From Acidovorax sp. Root219 (lineage in GTDB: Bacteria; Pseudomonadota; Gammaproteobacteria; Burkholderiales; Burkholderiaceae_C): a stretch of DNA of 64,000 bases. The notes below the pieces were generated by a model. That model was not told the DNA's origin. It saw nothing but the letters and a program-made list of their open reading frames with translations, and searched no databases. The DNA is taken from the NCBI RefSeq assembly GCF_001428665.1, contig NZ_LMIJ01000011.1, forward strand, positions 539,793 to 603,792, given 5' to 3'. The position numbers and the translations under genes were made by a program. Every line of letters begins with the position of its first letter. The stretch's first letter is position 1. Below are positions 1 to 9,911 of the stretch, piece by piece.

Positions 1-202
1 TAAGGTCAATGGGCGGGGATGGCCGGCTATGCATGGTGGGCGAGAGCACCCCGACCCTCCTTCGCGGTTCACCGGCGTGGGGGGCATGGGCCTTTGCACG
101 GTCGAATGCATGCATTGCAATTTGGCAATTTCTTCGTTGACCGTACGCACGCCAGCGCCATAGCATCCGGCGCCTCTCACCCACTTTATTGAAGGAGCCT
201 TC
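1..202. other. left-edge intergenic region
   Basis: No coding region could be supported here. The window opens in non-coding or gene-end sequence. A self-complementary TGCATGCA lies near 108-116 and an AT-richer patch spans about 117-135. A Shine-Dalgarno sequence for the next gene is at 193-197. No promoter could be called with confidence. Confidence 0.4.
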
Positions 203-862
203 ATGGATGCATTTATGGGCACGATCATGCCGGTCGCGTTCCAATACGCGCCGCGCGGCTGGATGTTCTGCAATGGCCAAACGCTGCCCATTGCCCAGAA
301 TTCCGCACTGTTTTCACTGCTGGGGACGATGTATGGCGGTGATGGTCAGAACACTTTTGGCCTGCCGGATCTGCGGGGGAGGGTTCCTGTCGGCTCCCAG
401 GGCCCCGGACCGGGCATCGCCACCGTCGCCCAGGGCGAAAAGGCGGGAACCAACAATGTCACCGTAATTGCCACGGGCGCGGCGACGGTGACGTTGGCCA
501 TTGCCAATCTGCCTGCCCACGACCATACGGCCACCGTGAATCCGACAGCGATCAAAACCACCTTGCAGGCATCCACCGGCACGACCGGTACCAGCACCTC
601 TCCGGCCAATGGCTCCTACCTGAGTGCGTCGCCCGGCGGCCCCGGCAGTGCCTCCATTTACTGCCCTACGGTGACCGGGCCGGTCAACCTGGGTGGCGTC
701 AGCACAGCGGCCGAGACGGGCGCTGTGACCGTGGGTACCACGGGGGGCGGCCAGCCACTGCAGGTACCCGTGCAGACGACCGCAACGGCATCCATCATGC
801 AGCCCTACCTGGGTCTCAACTACATCATCTGCGTGGAAGGCATCTTCCCGTCTCGCAACTGA
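203..862 (+). CDS. phage tail-collar domain protein (microcystin-dependent/MdpB-like)
   Basis: A 219-residue protein. Residues ~6-60 carry the Phage_Collar signature (GWMFCNGQTLPI, then LFSLLGTMYGGDG and TFGLPDLRGRVPVG). The middle is rich in Thr, Ala and Gly, and the C-terminus ends with the family motif YLGLNYIICVEGIFP. The ATG follows AGGAG at 193-197 with a 5-nt spacer. No other phage structural gene is visible, so this is a stand-alone member of the family rather than part of a prophage; such genes are common on bacterial chromosomes. It faces an operon of predicted protein-modifying enzymes (887-3088), and its stop codon is 24 nt from the end of that operon. Family assignment is firm. 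Role and location (possibly an extracellular fibre) are inferred. Confidence 0.9.
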   Translation: MDAFMGTIMPVAFQYAPRGWMFCNGQTLPIAQNSALFSLLGTMYGGDGQNTFGLPDLRGRVPVGSQGPGPGIATVAQGEKAGTNNVTVIATGAATVTLAIANLPAHDHTATVNPTAIKTTLQASTGTTGTSTSPANGSYLSASPGGPGSASIYCPTVTGPVNLGGVSTAAETGAVTVGTTGGGQPLQVPVQTTATASIMQPYLGLNYIICVEGIFPSRN

Positions 863-886
863 GGACAACTGGCGCCAGGCCCGGCA

Positions 887-1900
887 TTAGCCCGAGCTGC
901 GCGCCAGCCGCCACTGCTCCAGTTGCCGGTAGCACCGGTTCGCGTCGTCCAGGCGCTCGGGGGTTGGCGGGCTCGGTGCGGCGCTCGCTGGCGCAGGGTC
1001 TCCCTGGAACCGGCTGCCCGAATGTTTGGAGTGAAAGCCTGAGCGCGCCTGCAGCGTGGCCAGTTCAGTGGGGGTGCACTCCATCCCCAGGGTGTCCAGC
1101 AGCCCGTTCCAGATCACTTGGGGAAGCTGCCCATAGTCCATCAGGACCAGGTCTGAGGCGGCTGCCATCTCCAGCCCGCAGCGGTACAGGCTTTCGAGCA
1201 CCCGGATCGCATGGCCGTCCAGGTCGCCGGGAGCCAGTTGCGGCGCGCCGGGCCTGTGCACCAGGTCCGCCAACCGCGACAGGTCGATCAGTCCCGGCAC
1301 CATCTGCCGGCCACGCTGGCGCCGATGGGACGCCAGCACTTCATCGGGCTGGCGGTACAAAAACACGATGGGGGTGGCCGGAAACGCGGCCTGCACGAAG
1401 GGAATCCAGGGCAGGTGCCAGCAGTCGAGCTTGATGACCAGTTGCCGTTCGGCGGGGCTGCGCCGCTGCCCCAGGGCAGCCACCAGTCGCCTGAAGGTAT
1501 GAGAGCCGCCGCTTTGCTCCGGGTGCCGGTGGTGCAGCCGGAAGAAGGCATCGAGCGCTGGGGGCTCCGACATCACGATGCACTGTGGCAAGGTGGCCAG
1601 CGCCTGCGTGAGCAGCGTGGAGCCGCAGCGCGAGACGTGGAAGATGAAGGCCGCCGGTGGCACGCTCTCGGGCAGATCGTCCAGCGCGGACAGGGGGGTG
1701 GTGCACACCTTGCGGTCTTGCGGCGCCTGCGACAGGATGCTGTCTTCGAAGAACGGCTCCACGAACCGCCTGTCTCCGAGGAATCGCCACGAGACGGTGG
1801 CGGGACCGTGGCCCAGGCTGACGGGAAACCAGCCATGCAACGACGCCAGTTGTCCCGGCGCTACCTCACGGCCGCGCAGCAGCGCCTGTTCTTCGAGCAT
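887..1900 (-). CDS. sulfotransferase family protein
   Basis: A 337-residue PAPS-dependent sulfotransferase-like protein. The 5'-phosphosulfate loop is visible as FIFHVSRCGSTLLTQAL. A likely 3'-phosphate site is FLYRQPDEVLASHRRQRGR. The start chosen is MLEEQALL at 1900, which overlaps the end of the upstream hydroxylase gene by 35 nt; a longer frame continues to 1987 but lies within that gene. It is the last gene of the order GNAT, hydroxylase, sulfotransferase, and probably transfers sulfate to a protein, peptide or sugar acceptor. The acceptor is unknown. The facing tail-collar protein is an attractive but unproven candidate. Confidence 0.85.
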   Translation of the reverse strand: MLEEQALLRGREVAPGQLASLHGWFPVSLGHGPATVSWRFLGDRRFVEPFFEDSILSQAPQDRKVCTTPLSALDDLPESVPPAAFIFHVSRCGSTLLTQALATLPQCIVMSEPPALDAFFRLHHRHPEQSGGSHTFRRLVAALGQRRSPAERQLVIKLDCWHLPWIPFVQAAFPATPIVFLYRQPDEVLASHRRQRGRQMVPGLIDLSRLADLVHRPGAPQLAPGDLDGHAIRVLESLYRCGLEMAAASDLVLMDYGQLPQVIWNGLLDTLGMECTPTELATLQARSGFHSKHSGSRFQGDPAPASAAPSPPTPERLDDANRCYRQLEQWRLARSSG

Positions 1901-2603
1901 GGGTTTCCTGCAGTCGGTCGGCCAATTGGATGCTGGTCGCATGGCTCCCAGCGCGCAGTGCGGCAATGATCTGCAGCACGTTGCCATCGTTGATGGACGG
2001 GTCGCCGTACGGGGGCGGGTCCCGCTGGACCCCGCCGGCCGCCTGAAAAATCTGCGCCAGCCAGGGGTTGGTCACGCAGTCGATCATGAGGTGGATGCGG
2101 GCCTGCGGGCTGCGGTTCTCCGCGCCGTGCAGGCAGCTGGCATTGAGGTACCAGGCGCTGCCTGCGGAGAAATGGATTTCCTCCCCGTCGATGCGGAAGG
2201 TGGCCAGCGGCGAGGTCTGCACGGGGATGTGCAGGCGCGTCAGGCCGTCTTCGAGCGCTCCACCTTCGTCCCGGTGCTCGTGGATGACACCCCCCGCCTC
2301 CAGCGACATCAGGCGGATGGAAGTCTTGTCACAGTGAAACTGGTCTATGGCATGGCGGAAGTACGGGCAGCGCTCCAGGATCGAGGTGTCCTCGAAGTGG
2401 CCGCTTTCCACCGGCATGATGTGGTCCGTGCGGCCATCCACGGAGCGCAGCGGCGCACAGCTCCAGCCCTTTTCGTAGGCGGAGGTGTTGAAGTGGCCGA
2501 TCCATTCGGACGCGGCCACGCGGCGCAGGTCCTCCTGCAGGCGTGCCAAGTCGAAGGAAAAAGGCAGCTTCAGGTAAGGGGTGGGTGCCGTGACAGTGTT
2601 CAT
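1866..2603 (-). CDS. aspartyl/asparaginyl beta-hydroxylase-like 2-oxoglutarate/Fe(II) oxygenase
   Basis: A 245-residue protein whose first ~170 residues match the Asp/Asn beta-hydroxylase cupin fold. VIHEHRDEG supplies an iron-binding H-x-D-like pair, LHIPVQTSP follows, and SCLHGAENRSPQARIH gives the distal His and the Arg expected to bind 2-oxoglutarate. The C-terminal ~70 residues are not recognised. The start at 2603 shares an ATGA overlap with the GNAT stop, indicating translational coupling. Known family members hydroxylate Asp, Asn or Arg side chains or free amino acids. The substrate here cannot be read from sequence. Confidence 0.85.
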   Translation of the reverse strand: MNTVTAPTPYLKLPFSFDLARLQEDLRRVAASEWIGHFNTSAYEKGWSCAPLRSVDGRTDHIMPVESGHFEDTSILERCPYFRHAIDQFHCDKTSIRLMSLEAGGVIHEHRDEGGALEDGLTRLHIPVQTSPLATFRIDGEEIHFSAGSAWYLNASCLHGAENRSPQARIHLMIDCVTNPWLAQIFQAAGGVQRDPPPYGDPSINDGNVLQIIAALRAGSHATSIQLADRLQETHARRTGAAARP

Positions 2604-3088
2604 GTGCAATCGCCGTGCCAGACCATCCGCGCGAGCATATCGTCCTGCGAGGTGGTGGTGAACCCGAGCTTCGCATAAAGGCGCCGCGCTGCCTGGTTGG
2701 TGTGGCTGACGCTCAGGCTGAGCGGCAGCCCGCGCGCCAGGGCGTGCGCCTGCAGAGCGGACAGCGCGGCCGTCGCCGCGCCGCTGCGGCGGGCCTCTGG
2801 CAGCACGGCGATGTCGACCAGGTGCAATTGCGCGGGCGAGGCATCCACCACCATGCGGCCGATGGGATGGCCCGATTGCAGCAGCAGCCACTGGCGGGCC
2901 TGGGGGAAGTGCTGGCGAAATCCCATCTCCTGTGCGTTCTGCTGCATGGCCATCAACTGCTGCAGCAGCGCGGTGTCCGCCATGGCCTGCTGCAGGTCCT
3001 CGCGGCTCGAAAAGTACAGCGCCTGCAGGAACCCGTGGTCCGCATCGGTCCTCTCTCGCAGGGCAAATGGTTCTGGCAATAGGTACAC
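2600..3088 (-). CDS. GNAT family N-acetyltransferase
   Basis: A 162-residue single-domain GNAT protein. The acetyl-CoA pyrophosphate-binding motif A is LVDIAVLPEARRSGAATAAL (residues ~90-110), followed by the usual strand and helix, LSLSVSHTNQAARRLYAKLG and then FTTTS. The likely start is GTG at 3088; the Shine-Dalgarno is weak, so an internal start is possible. It is the first gene of the three-gene minus-strand operon and overlaps the hydroxylase gene by 4 nt. It probably N-acetylates a protein or small amine. The acceptor is unknown. Confidence 0.85.
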   Translation of the reverse strand: MYLLPEPFALRERTDADHGFLQALYFSSREDLQQAMADTALLQQLMAMQQNAQEMGFRQHFPQARQWLLLQSGHPIGRMVVDASPAQLHLVDIAVLPEARRSGAATAALSALQAHALARGLPLSLSVSHTNQAARRLYAKLGFTTTSQDDMLARMVWHGDCT

Positions 3089-3197
3089 AGTGGATTACCG
3101 GCGGTACGATGTTTGGGCAGATCGTGGAAACCTGCCCATTCTGGCAAGGGAATGGGCGGTGTCCAAATTTTGAATCACTCTCCTACGAACGCAACCG

Positions 3198-3497
3198 ATG
3201 AGTACCACTTTTGAACCTGTCAGCGCTGTGGTGGGCAGCCGCTTCGTCGCGCATACCCAGCATGGTCCCGTGGAACTGGTCCTGACAGAGGCCACGGAGC
3301 GTGAACGTGGCCATCTGCCCGAGCAGTTTCGCACCCCATTCTCCCTGCTGTTCCATGGCCCCGACCAGCCCAGGCTGTCGCAGGACACCTACACCCTGGA
3401 CCACTCTGAACTGGGCCGCGTGCAGTGGATGCTGGTGCCGGTCATGCCCGATACCAGGACGCCGAACGTGGCGCGCTATGAGGCGCTGTTCGGCTAG
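3198..3497 (+). CDS. small conserved protein resembling the DUF6916 family
   Basis: A 99-residue acidic protein with no signal peptide or membrane segment. The middle reads FRTPFSLLFHGPDQP and LSQDTYTLDHSELG, then VQWMLVPVMP. This matches my recollection of DUF6916-type proteins, which often sit beside tail-collar genes; the match is from memory and was not searched. It diverges from the GNAT operon with a 109-nt gap (3089-3197) that must hold both promoters. It is probably a structural or accessory partner in the same locus. Function is unknown. Confidence 0.7.
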   Translation: MSTTFEPVSAVVGSRFVAHTQHGPVELVLTEATERERGHLPEQFRTPFSLLFHGPDQPRLSQDTYTLDHSELGRVQWMLVPVMPDTRTPNVARYEALFG

Positions 3498-3738
3498 ACG
3501 CCGGGGCCATGGCGCGCGGTCTTGTCCCAACGGCGTGCAGGGATTTGGGTGATCCTGCGCCCGTGGGGGACCGCCGCTTTCCAACCTGGATCGCAAAGCT
3601 GTCTCACCCAACTAAGCAGATTCGCTTACTAGGGTTTTTACCGAACGCGGCCTACAATCCCTTCCCCCGGAACGTGTAAGCATGTTCCTACAAGAGCTGA
3701 CTGACCCCTTGCGCACCCCCCAAGCTGGAGACAATTGA

Positions 3739-6060
<2,322 letters not shown>

Positions 6061-6109
6061 GCCATTGATAGATAGCAAGCACTAACTTATATTGCTTGCA
6101 ACACCCCCC

Positions 6110-6145
6110 AGCGCCTGCCCAATCTTTGTGCAGGCGCTTGCTTTT
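6110..6145 (+). terminator. rho-independent terminator of maeB
   Basis: AGCGCCTGC (6110-6118) pairs perfectly with GCAGGCGCT (6130-6138) and is followed by TGCTTTTT. A second inverted repeat, GCAAGC/GCTTGC, lies just upstream at about 6075-6099. Confidence 0.85.
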
Positions 6146-6215
6146 TGGGGACCATTGAGTCACACTACGGGCTCGAAATTTCGGGTTAACCCGTAGTTTC
6201 TGAAAGGTGTTGTTG

Positions 6216-6626
6216 ATGCTGAAGGCTGTAGCCACCCGGGCGCGCAAAGCAGGGTTTTTGTGTGTGGTGGGTGTTGCGTTTGCTCTTTCCCCGGTGGTGG
6301 GGCAGGCCCGCCAATCCCCCTCCACCCACGGTTCGACCACCCCTATCGCACTGGCCGAGTTGCCGCCCCAGGGGCGTGCAACGTATGCGCTGATCCGTGA
6401 AGGAGGCCCGTTTCCGTACGACAAGGACGGATCGGTTTTCGGCAATCGAGAACGGCTGTTGCCCGCCCAAAAGCGTGGCCACTACCGTGAGTACACCGTC
6501 AGAACACCAGGTTCGCGCGACCGGGGAGCCCGGCGTATCGTGTGTGGCGGCAAGCCCCGGGTACCGGACGCCTGCTACTACACCAGCGACCACTACGCTA
6601 GTTTTCGCGAAATCATCGAAAAATGA
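6216..6626 (+). CDS. secreted guanyl-specific ribonuclease (barnase / RNase N1-T1 fold)
   Basis: A 136-residue exported RNase. Residues ~1-33 are a signal peptide (Arg/Lys-rich start, GFLCVVGVAFALSP, cleavage near VVGQA). The mature domain has the barnase-family signatures: GGPFPYDKDGSVFGNRE, catalytic Glu in YREYTV, catalytic Arg in GARRIV, and catalytic His in YYTSDHYASF. ATG 6216 was preferred to an in-frame GTG at 6207 because GAAAGG at 6202-6207 is well spaced for it. The barstar-like inhibitor gene follows 137 nt downstream. A role in competition or nutrient scavenging is inferred. Confidence 0.9.
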   Translation: MLKAVATRARKAGFLCVVGVAFALSPVVGQARQSPSTHGSTTPIALAELPPQGRATYALIREGGPFPYDKDGSVFGNRERLLPAQKRGHYREYTVRTPGSRDRGARRIVCGGKPRVPDACYYTSDHYASFREIIEK

Positions 6627-6763
6627 CGCCCGACGCACCACGTACCGGCCGGTCTTTCCGGCGGTGAGCGGTGCGCGCTCTTGAATCCCCCAACCGGCAG
6701 TCGGCCCCCGTGGACTGGCGGATACCCGAAGTTTTTGGACTTTATAAAGAAAGAGTAGCGGAG

Positions 6764-7189
6764 ATGCAGACGCCACTTCGTAAAGACCTGGAAACGCCAC
6801 TTCGTGGCGTGCGCACCAACATCGTGCAGTCCATTCGCGCCTTCCGCGTGCAGGACCTGCAGGATGCAGCCACTTCCCTGGGTCAACATTTCCTTTATGC
6901 CAATCTGGCCCATGCGCAGTCCAAGCAGGATGTGCTGGACCTGATTGCAGGACAGTTCACCTTCCCGTCGCACTTCGGCAAGAACTTCGACGCGTTGTAC
7001 GACTGCATGACGGATCCCTTGCACAAATCGGGCCCGCAGCCCGGCTTCATCGTGGTGCTGGAGCAGATCCCGGCCACGGGCAAGTTCGACAAGGAAGCGC
7101 GTGAGCAGCTTCTGGACATCTTCCGCGACGCTGCCGACTACTGGGGCGACCGCAAGATCCCGTTCCGCTGTTTCTATTCTTTTCTGTAG
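6764..7189 (+). CDS. barstar family ribonuclease inhibitor
   Basis: A 141-residue barstar-fold protein with no signal peptide, expected to bind the cognate RNase in the cytoplasm. Barstar features are LYANLAHAQSKQDVLDLIAG, then FPSHFGKNFDALYDCMTD, and the C-terminal strand IPFRCFYSFL. The start at 6764 was chosen over upstream in-frame starts for position and for the purine-rich AAGAGTAGCGGAG before it. The stop follows a T4 run, and coding-like sequence continues directly in the -1 frame (see 7186-7383), so the C-terminus may have been longer. Confidence 0.88.
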   Translation: MQTPLRKDLETPLRGVRTNIVQSIRAFRVQDLQDAATSLGQHFLYANLAHAQSKQDVLDLIAGQFTFPSHFGKNFDALYDCMTDPLHKSGPQPGFIVVLEQIPATGKFDKEAREQLLDIFRDAADYWGDRKIPFRCFYSFL

Positions 7190-7383
7190 CCCGTTCTGCA
7201 TCCACCAGCCAAGCAGAACGGGCGAACGAGGCTAACGAAGCACAGACCAAGGTCCAGGGCATCGAGATCCCCGCCGACCCCGCCGCCGAAAAGATGCCCA
7301 CTGACAAGTTGGTGGACGTGTCCCCCCTGGCGCTGCGCATGAGCAGCCCCTTCAACGCGGGCTACTGGCTCAGCGCGGCATGA
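7186..7383 (+). pseudogene. coding-like extension of barstar in the -1 frame, or a small gene remnant
   Basis: A frame that stays open from the barstar stop to TGA at 7381-7383 has strongly GC-biased third positions. It reads, among other parts, TKVQGIEIPADPAAEKMPTD and LVDVSPLALRMSSPFNAGYW. It has no convincing start or Shine-Dalgarno. A -1 shift at the T run 7180-7183 would join FYSF directly to SVARSAS in this frame, suggesting a single-base loss at the end of a longer barstar gene. I do not recognise the peptide. A separate decayed gene is the alternative. Confidence 0.35.
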
Positions 7384-7385
7384 TC

Positions 7386-7410
7386 CTGCCGCCTTAGGCG
7401 GCAGTTCCTC
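7386..7410 (+). terminator. hairpin at the barstar / rsmA convergence
   Basis: CTGCCGCC (7386-7393) and GGCGGCAG (7397-7404) form a perfect 8-bp stem with a TTA loop, followed by TTCCTC. The U-tract is poor, so termination strength is uncertain. It lies between convergent genes and could serve either strand. Confidence 0.45.
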
Positions 7411-7460
7411 AGCACCCCACCCCGACGCCTGCAAGGCAGGCCTGGGTGCGGTGTCTCCAA

Positions 7461-8249
7461 TCAGGTGCTCTGGCCCATCGCGGCAGCCAAGGCCACATAC
7501 TCGGCCACAGGCACCTCTTCGGCGCGGCGCTGCACGTCGAACACGCCCGGGTAAGCCTTGGCTTCGAGCCAGCGGCCCAGGGTGTGGCGCAGCAGCTTGC
7601 GGCGCTGGCTGAAGGCCACCTGCACCAGTTCTTCCAGCAGGCGCTCGTTCAGGGCGACCGGAGCCTCCCGGGGCACCATGCGCACCACGGCGCTGTCCAC
7701 GCGCGGGGGCGGGTCGAAGCTCTCGGGCGGCACGAACAGCACGTTCTCCATGGCGTAACGCCACTGCAGCATCACCGACAGGCGGCCATAGTCCGAGGTG
7801 GACGGATGGGCCACCATGCGGTCGATGACTTCCTTTTGCAGCATGAAATGCTGGTCTTCGATCACCGCCACGTGCGCCAGCAGGTGGAACAGGATGGGCG
7901 TGGAGATGTTGTAGGGCAGATTGCCCACCACCCGCAGCTTCAGGGCCGGCTGTTCCACGCGCGCGCGCCAGTCCTGCGCCAGCTGCGTGAAGTCGACCTT
8001 GAGCACATCGGACTCGATGACTTCGAGCTGCCCGTGCAGCCGCAGGCGCAGCGCCAGGTCGCGGTCGAGCTCGATCACAGTGAGGCGCCCCAGGCGCTCC
8101 ACCAGCGGCTGCGTCAGCGCGGCCAGCCCCGGCCCGATCTCCACCATGGGCTGGCCCGCCTGCGGCGCAATCGCGTCCACGATGCCATCGATGATGCCCT
8201 TGTCGGACAGGAAATGCTGGCCGAAGCGCTTGCGGGGAATGTGTTTCAT
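7461..8249 (-). CDS. rsmA: 16S rRNA (adenine1518-N6/adenine1519-N6)-dimethyltransferase
   Basis: RsmA (KsgA) dimethylates two adjacent adenines near the 3' end of 16S rRNA during 30S maturation. Signatures: [11 protein letters not shown] at the N-terminus, SAM motif [13 protein letters not shown], the acidic VIELDRDLA, and the catalytic NLPYNIS. The start [10 protein letters not shown] at 8249 (262 aa) matches the usual N-terminus; a GTG six codons upstream at 8267 is possible. It lies downstream of surA with a 247-nt gap. The pdxA gene often found between surA and rsmA in other proteobacteria is absent. Confidence 0.96.
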   Translation of the reverse strand: MKHIPRKRFGQHFLSDKGIIDGIVDAIAPQAGQPMVEIGPGLAALTQPLVERLGRLTVIELDRDLALRLRLHGQLEVIESDVLKVDFTQLAQDWRARVEQPALKLRVVGNLPYNISTPILFHLLAHVAVIEDQHFMLQKEVIDRMVAHPSTSDYGRLSVMLQWRYAMENVLFVPPESFDPPPRVDSAVVRMVPREAPVALNERLLEELVQVAFSQRRKLLRHTLGRWLEAKAYPGVFDVQRRAEEVPVAEYVALAAAMGQST

Positions 8250-8451
8250 ATCAACTGCAGGGTGCACGTGGCACCTATCGGCCCGCGTGGGGAAAGAAGC
8301 AAAGCGCCCAGATGCTGAGCGCGTTTCGGCGAATGATGCACCATTCGCAGATGCGGGGCTGCTGGGCCAGTGATCCCGAGACCCTGCCGGCGGAGCTCAC
8401 CTGATCGATCACCCACAGTGCGTGGTCCGAGGGCGGGACGGCCGCAGCGCC

Positions 8452-8497
8452 GGGCCGCCCCAAGCAAGGCCAGCCCCCTCGGGGAGCGTGGGGGCCC
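8452..8497 (-). repeat. gene-end palindromic repeat, divergent copy
   Basis: Immediately after the surA stop codon (read on the minus strand) is a C-rich/G-rich palindromic unit (CCCCGAGGGGG) followed by GGGGCGGCCC. It resembles the units at 35905-35931 and 52613-52639 in layout and in the GGGGCGGCCC block. It may act as a terminator or as a dispersed intergenic repeat. Confidence 0.45.
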
Positions 8498-9900
8498 TAC
8501 TGCGGTGGTTCGCGGTACTCGACATAGGCGCGGCCGCGCAGTTCCTGCGCCCAGGTGGCGTAGGCCTCTTCCAGCTTCTTCTCGCGCACGGCGTCGCGCA
8601 CCATGTCGCGCTGTTCTCGCTGCGTGAGCTTGGCTTCGCGGCGTTCCATGAGCTGGATCAGGTGCACACCAAAGCGCGAGACCAGGGGTTCGCTTATATC
8701 GCCCGGCTTGAGCGTGCTGAGCGCCTGCTCGAATTCGGGCACATAGCGGCCGGGGCTGGCCCAGCCCAGGTCGCCGCCCTGCTTGGCGCTGCCATCCACC
8801 GAGTTGTCGCGCGCCAGGGTCGCAAAATCGGCCTGGCCGGCCAGAATGCGGCGGCGGTAGTCGGACAGCCGGGCGGCGGCGGCCGCCTCAGTCAGCTGCG
8901 CGCTCGGGCGCAGCAGGATGTGGCGCGCATGGTTCTGCACCACGGTCGATGGCAGGCCGGCGACATTGCGCTCCACCACCTTGAGGATGTGAAAGCCCGC
9001 CGGCGAGCGCACGGGGCCCACGATGCCGCCCACGGGCAGGCCCTGCACGGAGTTGACGAACAGATCGGGGTAGCGGTCGGCCGGACGCAGGCCCAGCAGG
9101 CCGCCGGCGCGCTTGCCTTCGGGCGCGTCGGAGAACTCGGCCGCCACGGCGGCAAAGTCGCTGCCTGCTGCACGCGCCTTGTCGGCCGCGCTCTGTGCGC
9201 GGGCCTGCAACTGGGCCACCTGGGTGGGCGTGGCGTTCTCGGGCACCAGGATAAGCACGTGGCCCAGGTTGATTTCCATGGCCGAGGCATCGGCGCCCGA
9301 TTGCTGCTCGCGCAGGAACTGGTCGATGTCCTGGTCGCTGACCTTGACCTTGGCGTCCACATCGCGCTCGCGCAGGCGCTGTATCAGCAACTGGCTGCGC
9401 AGCTCTTCGCGAAAGCGCTCCTTGCTCGTGCCATCGCGGGCCAAGCGCCGGTGCATGTCGTCCAGCGTCATCCCGTTCTGCTGGGCAATGTTCTGCTCGG
9501 CCTGGTTGAGGGCGAAATCCTCGACTTTCACGCCGCTTTCCTTGGCCAACTGCATCTGGGCCTTCTCGATGATCAGGCGTTCGAGCACCTCGCGCGCCAG
9601 CAGCTCGCGCGGCGGGCGGTTGCCGCCCTGCTGCTGGGCCAGCTGCTGTTCGGCCCGCGCCAGGCGCGCGCGCACTTCGTTGTTGGTGACGGGCTCGGAG
9701 TTGACCACCGCCACGATGAAGTCGGCCGATTGCGGTCCCTGCGCCGCTGCAGGTGCCGGCAGGCTCAGGGCCGGGGCGGCGGCCGGACGGCCGATGCCGG
9801 CCCCGGCGCTGCCCGGCATGCGCAGGCCCTGCGCGAATGCGCCCCCACAGGCGAGGCTGGTCAGGCAGGCAAGTGCCAGTGCGGATACACGGTGGTTCAT
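8497..9900 (-). CDS. surA: periplasmic peptidyl-prolyl isomerase / outer-membrane protein chaperone SurA
   Basis: A 467-residue protein with a cleavable signal peptide (residues 1-23, ending GGAFAQ). A SurA N-terminal chaperone domain (FIVAVVNSEPVTNNEVRARL) and two PPIC parvulin repeats follow (one from INLGHVLILVPE to GFHILKVVER, one from HARHILLRPS to VHLIQLMERR). SurA escorts unfolded beta-barrel proteins such as LptD across the periplasm. The gene follows lptD by 11 nt, so the chaperone and a principal client are very likely co-transcribed. ATG at 9900. Confidence 0.95.
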   Translation of the reverse strand: MNHRVSALALACLTSLACGGAFAQGLRMPGSAGAGIGRPAAAPALSLPAPAAAQGPQSADFIVAVVNSEPVTNNEVRARLARAEQQLAQQQGGNRPPRELLAREVLERLIIEKAQMQLAKESGVKVEDFALNQAEQNIAQQNGMTLDDMHRRLARDGTSKERFREELRSQLLIQRLRERDVDAKVKVSDQDIDQFLREQQSGADASAMEINLGHVLILVPENATPTQVAQLQARAQSAADKARAAGSDFAAVAAEFSDAPEGKRAGGLLGLRPADRYPDLFVNSVQGLPVGGIVGPVRSPAGFHILKVVERNVAGLPSTVVQNHARHILLRPSAQLTEAAAAARLSDYRRRILAGQADFATLARDNSVDGSAKQGGDLGWASPGRYVPEFEQALSTLKPGDISEPLVSRFGVHLIQLMERREAKLTQREQRDMVRDAVREKKLEEAYATWAQELRGRAYVEYREPPQ

Positions 9901-9911
9901 GGCGGTGTCAG

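Noticed and set aside
203-862. Prophage interpretation of the left end
   Set aside because: Only a single collar-domain protein is present, with no capsid, terminase, integrase or lysis genes. Stand-alone collar proteins are common on chromosomes.
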